This document shows, one piece after another, positions 29,493 through 42,000 of a DNA stretch of 64,000 bases (position 1 is the first letter of the stretch; the number at the start of each line of letters is the position of its first letter). A program made the position numbers and the translations under genes. Under the pieces are notes generated by a model that saw only the letters and a list, made by a program, of their open reading frames with translations, was not told where the DNA came from and did not search any database. This stretch comes from Caecitellus pseudoparvulus (taxonomy: Eukaryota; Bigyra: Bicosoecida): contig CBFFRQ010000089.1 in assembly GCA_965644315.1 (NCBI GenBank), forward strand, positions 62,001 through 126,000, read 5' to 3'.

Positions 29493-32400
29493 ATGCCGTC
29501 ATCCCGTGCCAAGCGGGAAGTGTGGCGACAGTTGCGTGTGCGGGGGGGGGCTCAGGTATGTTGACGTCCCGCCACCCTTCTTGCTCGCCAGCCATTCACC
29601 TGCGCCAGTCGCTGCGCAGATCGCGGAGGAGGCGTTTCTAGCGCGGGGCCTGGACCGTGCCGACTGGCGCAAGCGCAAGTACATCCGGCCGTCCAGTGAT
29701 GAGGCTCACGACAACTACGAGAGCTCCCTCTTCGACGAAGGGCAGGTGCGAGGTTGGCGGTCGCAGCGACACATCCCTCGCTCGCCTCAGCGCCACCTCC
29801 CACACACGCCCCGCCACCTGTACCCCACAGGCGTCCTACTGCCGAGTCTCTCTGAACGACCTGTCTGCGCTGGGCATCGGTGCGTTGCCTGCCTGCTCCC
29901 CTGCAGCACTGGCCGTCCCCGCTGCTTGAGTCACCGCCGCCGACCTACGCCCTGCTCCACAGGCATGGCGCTGTACTTCCGCCTCCTGCTGTACCTGGTG
30001 GGCTTCTTCACCCTGGCGTCCCTCGCAGCCCTGCCCGCGATTCTGCTCAACGCGGGCGGGCAGCGCTTCACAGACGAGGACGTAGACGGGTTGGGCCTGG
30101 CCCGCCTGACGCTGGGCAACCTCGGGCCACCCCCTGCCACGGCACTTGACTTCAACTCCACCGCCGACGCAGACGCCTTCACCGTGTCCCTGCCCTTCTT
30201 CGGCACGCAGTACACGTTGGCAGAGGCAGCGGACGTGCTGACCTACGCCGACCTCGCGTATTCCCTGCTCTTCATCGCTTTCTGCGTGTGGTGGGTGCGG
30301 AAATTGGAGGCCACCGAGCGCAGCGTGGACGATGAAAACGTCACAGCCGCAGACTACGCGGTGTTCGTGCGGGGCCTGCCAAAAGACGCCACTGTGGCAG
30401 ATGTGCGCGCACATTTTGACCGCCTGTACAACCTGCGCAAGCTGGACTGGACGTACAACGCGGGCTGCTGCTGCTGCTGCCTGAGCAAGACCACGCAGAG
30501 GCGGCAATTCCACGGCCCCCGCGCCGCAGCCCGCCTGGAGAAGCAGTACGCAGAGGCCATGCGAGCACTGGGCCGGCGGCGCGATGGGCCGGGCTGTCTG
30601 TGCTGTCCCGGGCAGCGGGGCCGCGTGGCACCCTCGGGCCGGCCCCTGCCCCGCAGCCGCGTGGATTGGCGCGACTGGTTCGTGTCGCCCGTCCTCAACG
30701 CCACCAACACCAACAACCCCGCGTACCTCAAGTCGTGGGTGGCAGAGGTCACCCTGGCGTACCCCAACGGCGGCCTCATCCGCCGCTACCGGGCCCTGCA
30801 GGCCATGCGCACCCGCCTGCTCCACGCGCGTGCAGTGATCAAGGTGTACACCGACCCGCGAGGGTGGCAGCCCTCCCAGGCTGGCTGCTGCGGCGTGGAG
30901 GTGGAGACAGACTGCTCCTGCTCCACAGGGTGCGGCCGTTGCTGCATCGTGCGCAGTGGCTCCCTGGCCTCCCGCCTGGCGGCCGCCGAAGCGCACCTGA
31001 AACGCATCGAGGAGCGCCTGCGCAGCCTCGACCTGCGCCACGCTGCCCAGCTGTCCAGTGACGTCACCGGCGCCTTTGTCATCTTCAACAACGAAGAGAG
31101 CTACCGCCGCTGCCTGTACGACTACCAGCACAGCGACGCCTGGTACAACGACCTGTGCGGGCTGGGCTGCAACCGGTGCTGCCAGCCGCCGCCGCTGCGT
31201 TTCAAGGAGAAACGCCCCCTCGTCGTCACCCCCGCCTCGGAGCCCAGCGACGTCATTTGGGAGAACTTGCAGACACCGCAGTGGGAACGGGCGCTGCGGG
31301 TGACCTGCACGAACACGGCCATGCTGTTGTTCCTGGTGGCCTCTTTCGTCGCCATCGTGCTGAGCCAGCGACAGCAGGAAGCCTTCAGCAACACCCTGCC
31401 CACGGTGGCAGTGTGCCAGGCCGACGCACCCGCCATCGCCTTCCGGGGCCGCGGGAGCATTCCCGACCCCCTGCCATCTCTGCAGAGGACGCCTGGGCTG
31501 GATGCTGCCTGCTCTGCCGCCATGAACGTGTCGGGGCAGGACTTCGTGCACTTGTGGTACACTGACACGCCGGCACCGGCGCCAGGGGCAGACTTGCAGG
31601 ACACCACGCTGGACAGCCAGGGCAACGCGGAGGAGAGCGTGGCGAACCTGTGCCGTGGGCCCTGTGTTCCGCGCAGCGTCACAGACAACACGCCGTGTGT
31701 GGCGCCGCCCAAGAGCGGGCAGCCCGGCCCCACCACCACCTTCCCCGTGCGCAACTTGATCGGGTGTTTCTGCCAGCAGACGCTGCAAGCAGCCATCGCA
31801 GCAGACGGCATTTTTTCAGGGGCAGCGTCGACGCTGGAGAACCACCCCGAGTGCGAACAGTTGGCCAGTAGTTTCGTGCTGGCGCAGACGCTGCTGGTGA
31901 TTTCTGCGGGCGGCATCGTCATCATCAACACGGGCCTGCACGGCTTCTTGGCCATGGTGACTCGCCTGGAACACCATGACTCCGTCTCCCACCTGAAGAA
32001 CGCCACCGCCATCAAGTTGTTCTTCGCCCTGTTCCTGAACACCGGCCTCCTCGTGCTGCTGGTGCACGCCCGTGTGCAGGGTGCTCGGGAAGCTCTCCCC
32101 GGCGTGCCGCTGTTCACAGGCACCTTCACCTCCTTCACCAGCGCCTGGTACGCGTCAGCTGGGGTGTCAGTGGCCCTCACCATGCTCATCAACATCGCCG
32201 CTCCTCACGCCCTGCCCCTGGCCAAGTACCTCTGCTTGTACCCCTGTCGACGCCGGTGTTGCACTGGGCACGCACTGGTGCAGAGTGAGTTGAATGAGCT
32301 GTACGCGGCGCCAGAGTTCGAGATTGAATCCCGCGTGCCGCACGTCATGAACACCGTGGTCGTGACACTCCTGTACTGCAGCGGCATCCCCATCCTCCTC

Positions 32401-33654
32401 CCCTTCGCCGCCCTCGCCCTCCTCGTCACCTTCGCCATCGACAAGCTGCTCCTGCTGCGGTTCTACGCACGGCCACCCCTCCTGGACGCCGCCATGGCCC
32501 GCCTGGCCGCCAACATCATGCCCTTTGCCATCCTCGTGCACTGTGGTTTCGCCGTTTGGTTCTATGGAGATGAAGAGGCGGTGGCCTCCACGCCAGTCTT
32601 GCTGGGCGACCCAGGCGGCGTCGGCGCCGAGCAACGGTACCAGGACCTGGTCGCACGTGCCAGCAGCTGGGACGCCATCGGCTTCGCGCCGCGGGTGTCT
32701 CGCCAGAACACGTTTCCCATGTTCTTCCTGTTCCTGCTCCTGGCCATCGGTCTCGTGCTGCGTTTCACAGCTGGGCGCCTGGTGCTGGCCATCCTGGGCC
32801 GTGCGGTGTTCCTGCTTTCAGGGGGCCGCCTCTGCTCCGGCCGCGACGAGGTGCACGAGAACTTCAACCCGCCCTTCACTGCGGAATTCGAGCGGAAAAT
32901 CCCCGTCGGTGTCAAGACCGCCCTGAGCCCCGAGGACCAGGAGCTGGGCTGGCGCATCGTGGACGACCACATGCGGGCAGTGGGCGCACAGGCCCAGGTG
33001 AAGGTGTGGGGGCAGTCTGGCTCCCAGTTCGGCAAAGTGCACTACAAGGGCGACTTCATGCTGACGTGGGAGGTGGTGGCGGAGTACGGCATCGCCTCCT
33101 ACGACATGGCTGCCAACCCGCGGTACGCCCAGGCAGTGCTGGCGCTGGAGCGCGGCGCAGCGCACGCCGCCACCACCGTCGCGCGGGCCGCTGTCGCGCA
33201 GCTGCGTTCCTCTGCAGCCAAAGTCGGCACGGCTGCCTCAGCCATCTCCGCCATGGCAGCTGCAGCGGAAGAGGGCAAGGCCCGCAGGGGGGAGGTGGGC
33301 GGCAGCAGCGCCTCTCCACAGCGCCTCGTGGGGGCACACCCTCGCTCCCTGCGTCCCTCTGGCGCGTCAGCCTCCCTGGTGCACTCTGGCTCGCAGTCGG
33401 CAAGGGGGGGTGCGCGAGGGGGGGGCGCACCCCCCTCGCGCTCCACCCGCCCCGGCGTGTCACCTGGACGAGTGGGGCCACTGCCCCCCCTGCAGGGCAG
33501 TCCCGCCCCCCCTCCTGCGCAGAGCCCCCCCTGGTCCGGCCGCAGCAGCTTTGGCACGGGGCTCCCCCGCCCAGGCAGCTTCACGGCGCCCCGCCGGACG
33601 GGGGCGGCATCCTTGCAGAACACGCCTGGCCTGACCCAGGCCGACGACGCCTGA
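29493..33654 (+). CDS. OSCA/TMEM63-like (DUF221) multi-pass channel protein
   Basis: Join 29493-29555, 29620-29745, 29831-29879, 29963-33654 (1309 residues). Introns are 64, 85 and 83 nt (GTATGT/GCGCAG, GTGCGA/CCACAG, GTGCGT/CCACAG); phases 0, 0 and 1 all agree and yield SLNDLSALGIGMALYFRLLL across the last two joins. The first span lies at about residues 82-105 and the second at about 172-193. A cytosolic domain follows with YAVFVRGLPKDATVADVRAH near 211 (the RRM-like PHM7 cytosolic domain of this family) and VIWENLQTPQWERAL near 510. The C-terminal block of spans starts near 527 and ends near 1000. A tail of about 270 residues is Pro/Gly/Ser-rich. OSCA/TMEM63 proteins are mechanically or osmotically gated cation channels. 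Unusual here are Cys clusters in the cytosolic domain. Alternative: another anoctamin-superfamily branch. Confidence 0.75.
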
Positions 33655-33966
33655 ACACAGGCAGCCTGGCCAGCCCACCACCCAATGCAGTGCTGTGACT
33701 GGACTGCGTGCCCTACCCGTCTCTGCCTCAACCCAGTATGAGAGGTGTGGGTACTCGGCAGGCGGCTGGCAAGGGCAAGGACTGCACAGCCGCCCCCCCA
33801 CGGCGCAGCTCCAGCAGGCGGGGCAATTTGCGAGCAGGAATGCATATCGCAGGCCCAGCCGGCGTGTGCTTGTGTGTGGCTTGCCCAGCCGACGGCGAGT
33901 GCCGCCACGCTTCGCTGCAGGCCCAGCTGCGACGAGGCAGTGCACGCTGCCCCAAGCCACCCCGCC
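33655..33966. other. Short intergenic region
   Basis: Contains the 3' untranslated region of the channel gene and the promoter of the next gene, which is in the same direction. Long overlapping frames on the minus strand here are antisense shadows. No motif was recognised. Confidence 0.4.
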
Positions 33967-35567
33967 ATGGCACAGGGCACACAGCCGGCGCCATGGAAGG
34001 GCAGCGACACGTTGCAGTCGCCCATAGTGCCAGGCAATGACTCCGACTCGGACTCCACCTCTGCACCTGCGGTGTTGCGCTGGCACGCCGTCATGCGCAA
34101 GGTGTTGCTGCGGGGCATGGCAGCGTCTCTGCTGCTCGGTAGGCCCTTCCTGGAGTGCCTCGCCTTCATGTACCCGAGTGCCTTTGACGCTGGCAATGCC
34201 ATTCGTCATCGACAAAGCACGCTGGCCTTCATGGCGCAGCACATGGTGCGCAGCACGCTCAGTGTGCCGTTTCCCGTCGCCGCGACACTCCGCTGGTCTC
34301 CCTACGCTCCTGCTCCCAGGGCAAAGCGCACATTTCCTTGGAGAATACCATGAAGGCAGTGCAGAAACAAATGAAGCTGCCACCCTGGGCCGTCCTTCTG
34401 GACCCCAAGCAGGCTGCCGCTGCGGCAACAGGCCTCAACGCCCTGGGCGACGTGACGCCCGACACGCTGCTGCCTCCACTGCCCCTGCCTGCAGCTCAGT
34501 ACGCCTCCACCAACGCAGCCGCCCTGCCCGCCCGCAAGCGCCCCGTGTGGAGGTGGCACCTGCAAGTGTGTGTGGATGGCGCTTGGCGTGCCCTGCTCAG
34601 CGACAAAGATCTGCACGTGGCCCTGGCAAGGCACTTGCTGGGCGGGAGGGGGGGCGGCGGTGCTCCTCTGCAGCTGCGCGTGGCAGTGGGCTGTGCCACA
34701 CGCATGGAGCCGCTGGAGCAGGCAGTGGGTGGGCCCATCCTCACCACCCTGGAGCATGGGGAGGACCCCGCCACCTCCCCTGACGGCAGTGACACGGCGG
34801 TGAAACTCACCACCGTCGCGCTGCCAGACACAGCGCAGGCGGAAGGCGCACACTTCACCCGCCGCCGCAGCACACCCCTCACCCTGCCCGCCATGGGCCT
34901 GCTGTCCAGAACACCTGGCAACGACAAAGGCGGCAGCATCTTCGGCGCGCCCCCCGCCAAGGCTCGTGCAGCCCGCAAACGCGCCACCCTGGCGGAGTTG
35001 AGGACGCTGGAGCGCCAGCAACGCCGCGCACGCGCAGAGGACGCCGCACGAAGGAAGAAAGAGTATGCTGCTCAGCACGCGCGTGTGGCAGCTGTGCTGC
35101 ATGAAGACTCACGCCAGCTGCTGACCACGCCCAAACCTGGCGCAGCACAGCAGCAACAACAGCGAGGAGGGGCGGCGACTGGCCCCAGTACGAGGCTGGC
35201 GGCACTGGAGGGTGCTGGGCGCCGACCTCGCAGGGAGTTGCTGGTGTCTTCCTCTGCTGTGACGGTGCAGGCGCCGGCACAGGCCATGCCCAGCTCAGGC
35301 ACGTTTGGCGGAGCAACGGGTGGCCTCGCCACCTCCACATCTGGCCCGGCATTGCCCCACCCCCATGCACACAAACCCCTGCCACGAGTGGACTCTGCCT
35401 CGGCAAGGGGGCCTCACACTGGAAACCGGCGCAGCAAGTGGGCGGGTGCACTGCGTGGCGCAAGCGGCCCTCGCAGCGGCGGGTCGCTGGCCAAACGAAG
35501 AGCGCTGCCGGGACTGTCCGTGTCTGTGGTCAAGCCCCACATAGCTTTTCGTGATGATAAGTTGTAA
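33967..35567 (+). CDS. Unrecognised protein with a basic helical segment
   Basis: Proposed join 33967-34263 and 34320-35567 (514 residues). The start was chosen for its good context (CGCCATGGC). The 56-nt intron (GTGCCG/TCCCAG, phase 0) joins HMVRSTLS to GKAHISLENTMKAV; without it the first frame stops at 34353. Residues 1-30 are acidic and Ser/Asp-rich. About 35-130 is mixed helical sequence. WRWHLQVCVDGAWRALLSDK near 170 could form a small beta-rich unit. About 310-355 is a strongly basic Arg/Ala/Glu helix (TLAELRTLERQQRRARAEDA). The C-terminal 150 residues are low complexity. There is no signal peptide, membrane span or known motif. The donor is not a perfect consensus, so the first exon is the less certain part. 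Confidence 0.5.
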
Positions 35568-36097
35568 TGCACGCTCCTCTGAAGGCGCTGTTGCCATGAC
35601 CTCGCAGGGCGTTCAGCCTGGCTGAAATGCACACACTCGTTCTTGAGCACAGGGCAGCGCTCAATCCAGAAGCAGGATTGCAGTGCCGGCACGCTCTTGC
35701 ATTCGTGCTTCCGTCGCCAAGGCACATGGTTAGTTCACACTGGTACTTTACTGCGGAAGAAGGGCCGCGCGCGTGTCTGGCCAATGAGCCGACAGGGCAA
35801 TGTCTGGAGGAGAGTGACTCACACAACAAGCGGGCAATCGATGAAGCTGCATTGTGGGAAGCAACGCAACCCTCGCGCCAGAAAACTACGGACTGCCGCG
35901 TGACGCGCAGGGCCCTGCCCGAAGGCGGGCCGAACGCGGGACCACACGAGGCGTACTCGGCCTACTATTGCGACTCGATTAACACACACGAGGAAACACA
36001 GGGTTGGGGGGGGGGGGTGTCGAGCCCTGCCCTGGATGGCCTGCGAACAGACCAAGCGGGCGGAAGCTCAACGGGTGGCGGGACGGCTGTCCAGCCT
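35568..36097. other. Intergenic region between convergent genes
   Basis: Both flanking genes end here (stops at 35567 plus and 36098 minus). A poly-G tract lies near 36007-36016. Short frames on both strands show no family resemblance. Confidence 0.45.
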
Positions 36098-39000
36098 CTA
36101 AGCCTGTGCAGGCTCAGCAGTGGTTGCTGCAGGGGCAGCAGGGGCCGCGGCACCCTGGTTCACGGGGGTGGCGGGCACGGCCTCCGGCTCCTTGCGCTTG
36201 GAGCAGACACCAGCGCGGTACACCATGAAGGCGCCGATGGCGACGACCAGCACAGCGATGATGGCGATGCCGGCGCCCAGGGCACCGCTGTTGTCCTCAG
36301 CCTCGGGCTCGGGCTGAGACGCCTGCGCAGCGGGCACAGGGCTGCCGGAAGGCGTGGGGCTCACGCTGGGCATGACCGCAGAAGCAGTGGCCGAGCGAGC
36401 AGCGTCGAAGATGAAGGTGTCAGGGCTGCTCTCGCCGCTGGCCGTGGCGGAGTAGGAGAAGGCGTTGTCGGAGATGGAGGTGAGGGCGCCAGGGTTGGAG
36501 CCGACATCGCGGCCGGCAGACACGTCTCGGCTGCTCAGGGCGAACCAAGTGCCGTCCACCCACTTGAAGATGTCAGTGACGGTGGCGTCTCCTGATGTGC
36601 CAGAGCTCTCCACGAAGATGGACCCGCCTGCTGCGATGATGGAGGCAGCCCGCACAGTGGCGGTGGTGGGTGCGGAGGAAGGCTTGGGGATCATGGCCAC
36701 CTCGGTCGCCTCGCCAGTGGCCTGCACGCGCCACAGCGCATCCTTGCTGGGGTCAGACTCCGAGCGCCACGCGAAGTACACGTCGTCGCCCAGGGTCGTC
36801 ATGAAGCGTGGGCTGCGCACACTCTGCAGGGCACGGCCAGACAGGGCACGGCGAGCCAAGCCCAGGGTGATGACGGTGCCGGTGGTGGGGCCAGTGGCGT
36901 CGGGCGTGAACAGGCGCACAGAGACAACGCCAGCGGCGTCAGAGCCAGACAGGATGAGGGAGTCCTTCGCAGCGGCCATGGACTCGATGACGATGGCGGT
37001 GGCAGACGTCGTGTCGATGGCGGAGACCACGGCGCCCATGCCAGTGTACACGTGCTCCTGGTCGTCTGCACCCGTCGCGACGAAGTACGCACCAGAGGCG
37101 GTCTTGGTGTACAGCCGTGCGTTGTGCAGGTCGCCCACCTTGCTCCAGGTGTTCGGGGCAGAGGCGTCCACGCTCACACGGTAGATGGCGGAGCGAGACG
37201 AGCCCTGCACGTTGGCGCTGACAATCAAGGCGCTGCCGGTTATGGCCAGGATCTTGGGGTTGCTGCCTGCTGCGCCAGGGGAAATGTCGCTGGCCAGCCA
37301 CACACGGTCGGCGTTGGTGTAGCAGAAGACCTCCTTGCCGTGCTGTGTGGAAGCAGCCACGAAGCACACAGCGTCCTGTGCAGGCACACGCCTCAGCTGG
37401 GAGGGGGAGGAAGACAGGGTGCCGTCAGCCAGCTCAGCGGCCAGGCTCACAGCAGCAGGGAAGTCCTGGCGGTACAGCTCGTTGCCAGTGGAGATGGAGG
37501 TGGCGCTGAACAGGAGTGTGGGGGGCGTGGAGCCAGTCTCGCTGCCCAGTGGCACCACTGCGCCCAGCTGAGTCAGGCCGCGGCCGACGCGCTGCACGAC
37601 ACCTGGCACAGGCGTCGTGGAGGGCGTCGCAGCAGCACTGGGAGACACAGATGCAGTGGGCACCGCGCCAGGGGAGCGCGATGGCACTGCGGTGCGGGTG
37701 GGGGTGGCAGAGGGCGTCACGGCAGAGGTGGAGGATGGCGTGGGCACGGCTGTGCGGCTGGGCGTCACAGCTGCAGTGACGGAAGGAGAGGCGCTGGAGG
37801 AAGGCGTGGCTGTGACACTGGGTGTCGCCGTCACAGTGGGCTCAGCCACGTCAGACACGGCGATGGTGTAGGTGGTGGTCCAGCTCTTGCCCATCTGCCC
37901 CTCAGCTGCGTTGGGCAGCACGAGAGGGTCGGCATCCGCCACAACCACGTCGAAGGTGTAGCTGGAGACGGCCTCGAAGTCGATGCCAGCCGCCGTGTCA
38001 ATGTCCCAGGCCTTGGGGCCAGTGGACACCAGGGTGAAGGGGACATCGCCCTGGATGGCAGCAGTGTACTGGGCAGTGTGCCCTGTGAAGTCATCCTCAT
38101 CCGACCAGACAATGGTGCCGACAGTGCGGCCCACGTCCAGCTCCTGCTGGTACCCGACATCCTCAGCCACACTGAAGGTGGTGCCAGTGGTCAGCATGCC
38201 GCCCTCGTTCACGTTCAGTACCTGCACCTTGACGGTGAAGGTGGCAGTCACGACGGTGGGCTCGCGCTCATCCGCCAGCTCGATGGTGATGGTGCTCTCG
38301 GCATCCTGGCCAGCCTCGTAGTCGGCGTCAAAGGCGTTGGACAGAGCCCAACCAGCCTCATGCCGCACCAGGATCCAGTCATCTCCAGAGTCGCTGAACG
38401 TGTTGGGCGTCTGGGCAGTGATGCGCAGCAGACCAGTCTCGTTGCGGTCCACGTCAAACGTCGGCAGCATGCCGAACCACTCCCCAGCAGCGACGCCCTC
38501 GGCAAAGGCGAAGGACACAGGTGCGCCAGGCTGGGTGCTAGGGCGAGAGGGGTACTCGTTGCGGTCCACGATGTGCACAACCACGTCCACGGCACGCTCG
38601 GAAGGCGGCACGCTGTTGTCCGCGATGACGATGGGGAAGGAGTACGTGTCCTTGGTCTCGGCATCCAGAGGAGCCAGCGTGGTCATGATCCAGCGGTTGC
38701 CAGAGTTTGACACGCGGAAGGTGGAGGCGCCCTCGCCCAGCACGGTCACGCCTGTGACCACGCCGCCGTCCACATCCACGAGGGACAGGAAGGCCACGCG
38801 GGACACCAGCGGCACGTTCTCATTCACGAACAGCTCCGGCGTAGACACCAGGAACGGCGCCATGGAACCCATGGTCACTGACACAGACAACTGCGTGTTG
38901 GTGTTGCCAGCAGCATCCACCGCGGTGAAGTGCAGAGTGTAGGATGGCGCCATGCCGGCCAGCAGGTCCAGCGTCAGCTCCTTGTTCTCCAGGCTCCACT

Positions 39001-42000
39001 GCCCTGCAGACACCTTGGTGATGCCGAACAGCGCGTGCACGTCATCAGCTGCAGGTGTGCTGCCAGTGAGGGTCAGAGTCATGCTGTCCAGGTCCACACC
39101 CGCCACATCGTCGGGGTCAGATACGTACAGGAAGGCCGCCGCAGGGCCCAGCTTGCCACCGCCCAGGTTGCTCTCAGGCACAGTGAAGGACGTGGTAGTG
39201 GCTGCGGCGAAGATCGGCTCCTCAGGCACATCCGAAAGGGCGACAGACACCTCCACCATGCGCAGAGCGCCCTCCACCATCGGGTCGTCCAGGCCGGCAA
39301 CAGTGTCGGCGGAGTCGTCGATGATGATGTGGAAGGTCAAGTCGGGAGAGGCCTGGTCAGCCTCAAAGTCGAAGGGAGCGCCCAACTGCACCAGCTTGTA
39401 CGCGTTGGGGGAAGATGTCCCCTGCACGCCCCACCGTGCGTTGTCCGTGGTGATGGCGCTGGCTGGCAGATCGCCCTCGGGGTTGTTCACGGTGAACGTC
39501 TCCGACACAGCGGTGCCAGAGGGTGAGTTCTCGTTTAAGGTGAAGGCAGAGGGGAGAACTGTGACAGGTGCCTCGTTGTAGTCGTCCACCATGATGGTGA
39601 TGGTGAAGGTCGTGTCCGCGCCAGCCTTGTTCACAACCAGCTCATACGCGAACTGGGGGCTGCCCTCGAAGTCCAGACCCTCGCCACCCGTGAACACGGC
39701 TGTGATGGTGCCGGGGGCAGCAGCCTCCGTCGTCAGCACAATGCCGCTCCCGATGTTGCCCGAGCCCGCGGCGGCGGCGATGGAGAGGGACTCCAGGTCA
39801 GGGTCAGTGATGACAACGCTGGCCGTGGTGGTGGCGCTGCCCTCCCGCAGGTGGATGGTGGAGGTGTCCACACTCATGGCCTCCAACACATCCACAAGGA
39901 CCACCTCACCAGAGAAAGACCGACCAGTGCCGTCGTTCACGATGATGTTGAAGTCAAGGTTGGCATCTGTCGCGTCAGCCTCGAAGTCCAGCGGGTCCAC
40001 CACCAGCTCAACGTTCCACAGGGACTCTGTGCCCGACACCGAGTCGAAGGAGATCTCGAACCAGCTCGTGCCCACCAGATGCACGTCAGTGCTGGAGATG
40101 GCGCCCTCAGGGTCGTCAATGCTGACTTGGCCCACAACGTTGACAGAGTTCTCCTCCACCTCCAACTGGCCGCTGGTGCCTGTGCCGACCAGCGTCACGA
40201 CGGGCACCTCGTTGAAGTCAGTCAGCGTCACTGTCAGGGGGAACGTGGCATCGCCAGCGGAGTCGCCGGACACGACCAAGTCAGCGGTGAAAGTGGGGTC
40301 AGTCTCAAAGTCGCCCTCCTCCACCGTCACCGTCACTGTCAGCAGGCCGGGCCTGCCCTTGGCGCCAGCTGCGAAACTCTCGCTGTGTGCCAGCATCACG
40401 GTGCCAGCGGGGGTGCCAGTCACGGACAAGGACGCCACAGACAGCATGTCAGCCTCATCAATGTCTGCAATGACCACGTCAAAGGTCGCATCGGCCGTCT
40501 CAGCGGTGGACTCCTGCACGGTGAAGGCGGAGGCCACAGCCACCGGGGCCTCGTTCGTGTTCTGCACAGACACAGTGAAGGTGTGCTCCACAGGCTCAAA
40601 CATGTCCTCAGCATCGCCAGACCACACGTCCATGCCTGTGACGGTCATGGTCAGCTCGCCCGAGGCAGGCATCATGGCATCCTCGAAGTCCAGGGACTTG
40701 CCGCCGGCCGGGTTGTACACGATGGCGACGTAGTTGTCAGGCTCCGCGGCAACGAGGCCAGGGGCCAGGGTGAACAGGTCCTGGAAGTACGCCGGCTCCA
40801 CAGTCAGAGTCAGGCTGTCGGCGATGTCTGCCACATCCCCGTCCTGGTCGAAGAAGGCAACCACAGCAGGCGTAATTGGACCAGGCGTACTTGTGCCGGG
40901 TACGGCGATGGGGGTGCCGGCGTTGGGATGCTCAGAGATCTCAGCGGTGGCACCAGAGCCAACGATAACAGGCTCGTCGTTGCCGTCCATGATCTTCACG
41001 GCGATGGTCTGCGTGACGGTGTTGTCCCCATCAGTGGCAGACACATCCACCAGCATAGTGGCCGGGCCACCAGCACGCTCAAAGTCGGCTTGAGACAGCC
41101 CGCCAGCCGGGGTGTCGATGAGGCGCAGCTCATGGCCGTCAAAGTCAAAGGCGGGGTTCGAGGTGGACAGCGTGATGCCAGAGGCATCCGTGTCCACATC
41201 TGTGATCTGCACAACGCCCAGAGGGATGGGGCCTGGCACACTGTCAGGCTCGGTGATCTGCGCCCAAGTACCGCGGATGCCGTCCACCATGTCCATGGCT
41301 GCGAACTCGCTCCACTGAATCTCATGTGGTGCAGTGAACACAGGCGCCTCGGGCACATTGTCAATGGTGATGGTGATGGTCACCGTGCGGGAGTGCGCAA
41401 AGGTGCCAGCGGCCTTCAGCTCCTTGATGCGAGCGGCAAAGGTGTACTCGTTTGGCTGGTCATCCTCCGCGTCGAACGTGGTCAGCGTCAGCACGACGAA
41501 GTTGTCCGCGCCGTTCAGGTCGGGCGTGATGGTGAACAGGTTCGACGCGGGACCAATGATCTCCACACTCTCCACGACGTCGTTGTCGTCGTCTGCGAAG
41601 AACAGGGGGCCCACGACGGAGTTGATGGGGGAGTTCTCGTCCACGGACAGGGTGGCCGAGTTCACCACTGCGCCGCCAGGGCCGTCCAGCATGAAGGGCG
41701 CCTTCTGCAGGTCCGTCACCTCCACACGGTAGGAGATGGTGACGTCCGCCTCGCTGGCTGCGTTGCCGTCGGAGGTGGTCACGACAAGGTCAAACGTGTG
41801 AGGCATCTCGTCCTCGTGGTTCAACAGGGGGCCGTCGGCGTCGTTGGTGGATATGGTCACGGTGTGCGGCGTGCTGTCAGTGTTCAGGTCCACCACGAAG
41901 AAGGACTGGTCTGCGCCAGGGCCGCCCAGAGGGCTCTCCCCACTGAGCACTGCAGCCGTGATGCGGTGGTCTGCAGGCAAGAAATCGGCGTTGTCACCGT

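Noticed and set aside
29746-29962. Single long intron in the channel gene
   Set aside because: With these ends the phase fails. Two introns with an exon at 29831-29879 fit all phases and restore family-like sequence.
29836-31788. Antisense frame of 650 codons opposite the channel gene
   Set aside because: Composition mirrors the GC-rich sense codons. The plus strand has membrane spans and family motifs.
33099-34202. Minus-strand frame of 367 codons across a gene boundary
   Set aside because: It spans the end of the channel gene, the intergenic gap and the next gene's first exon, and shows no family resemblance.
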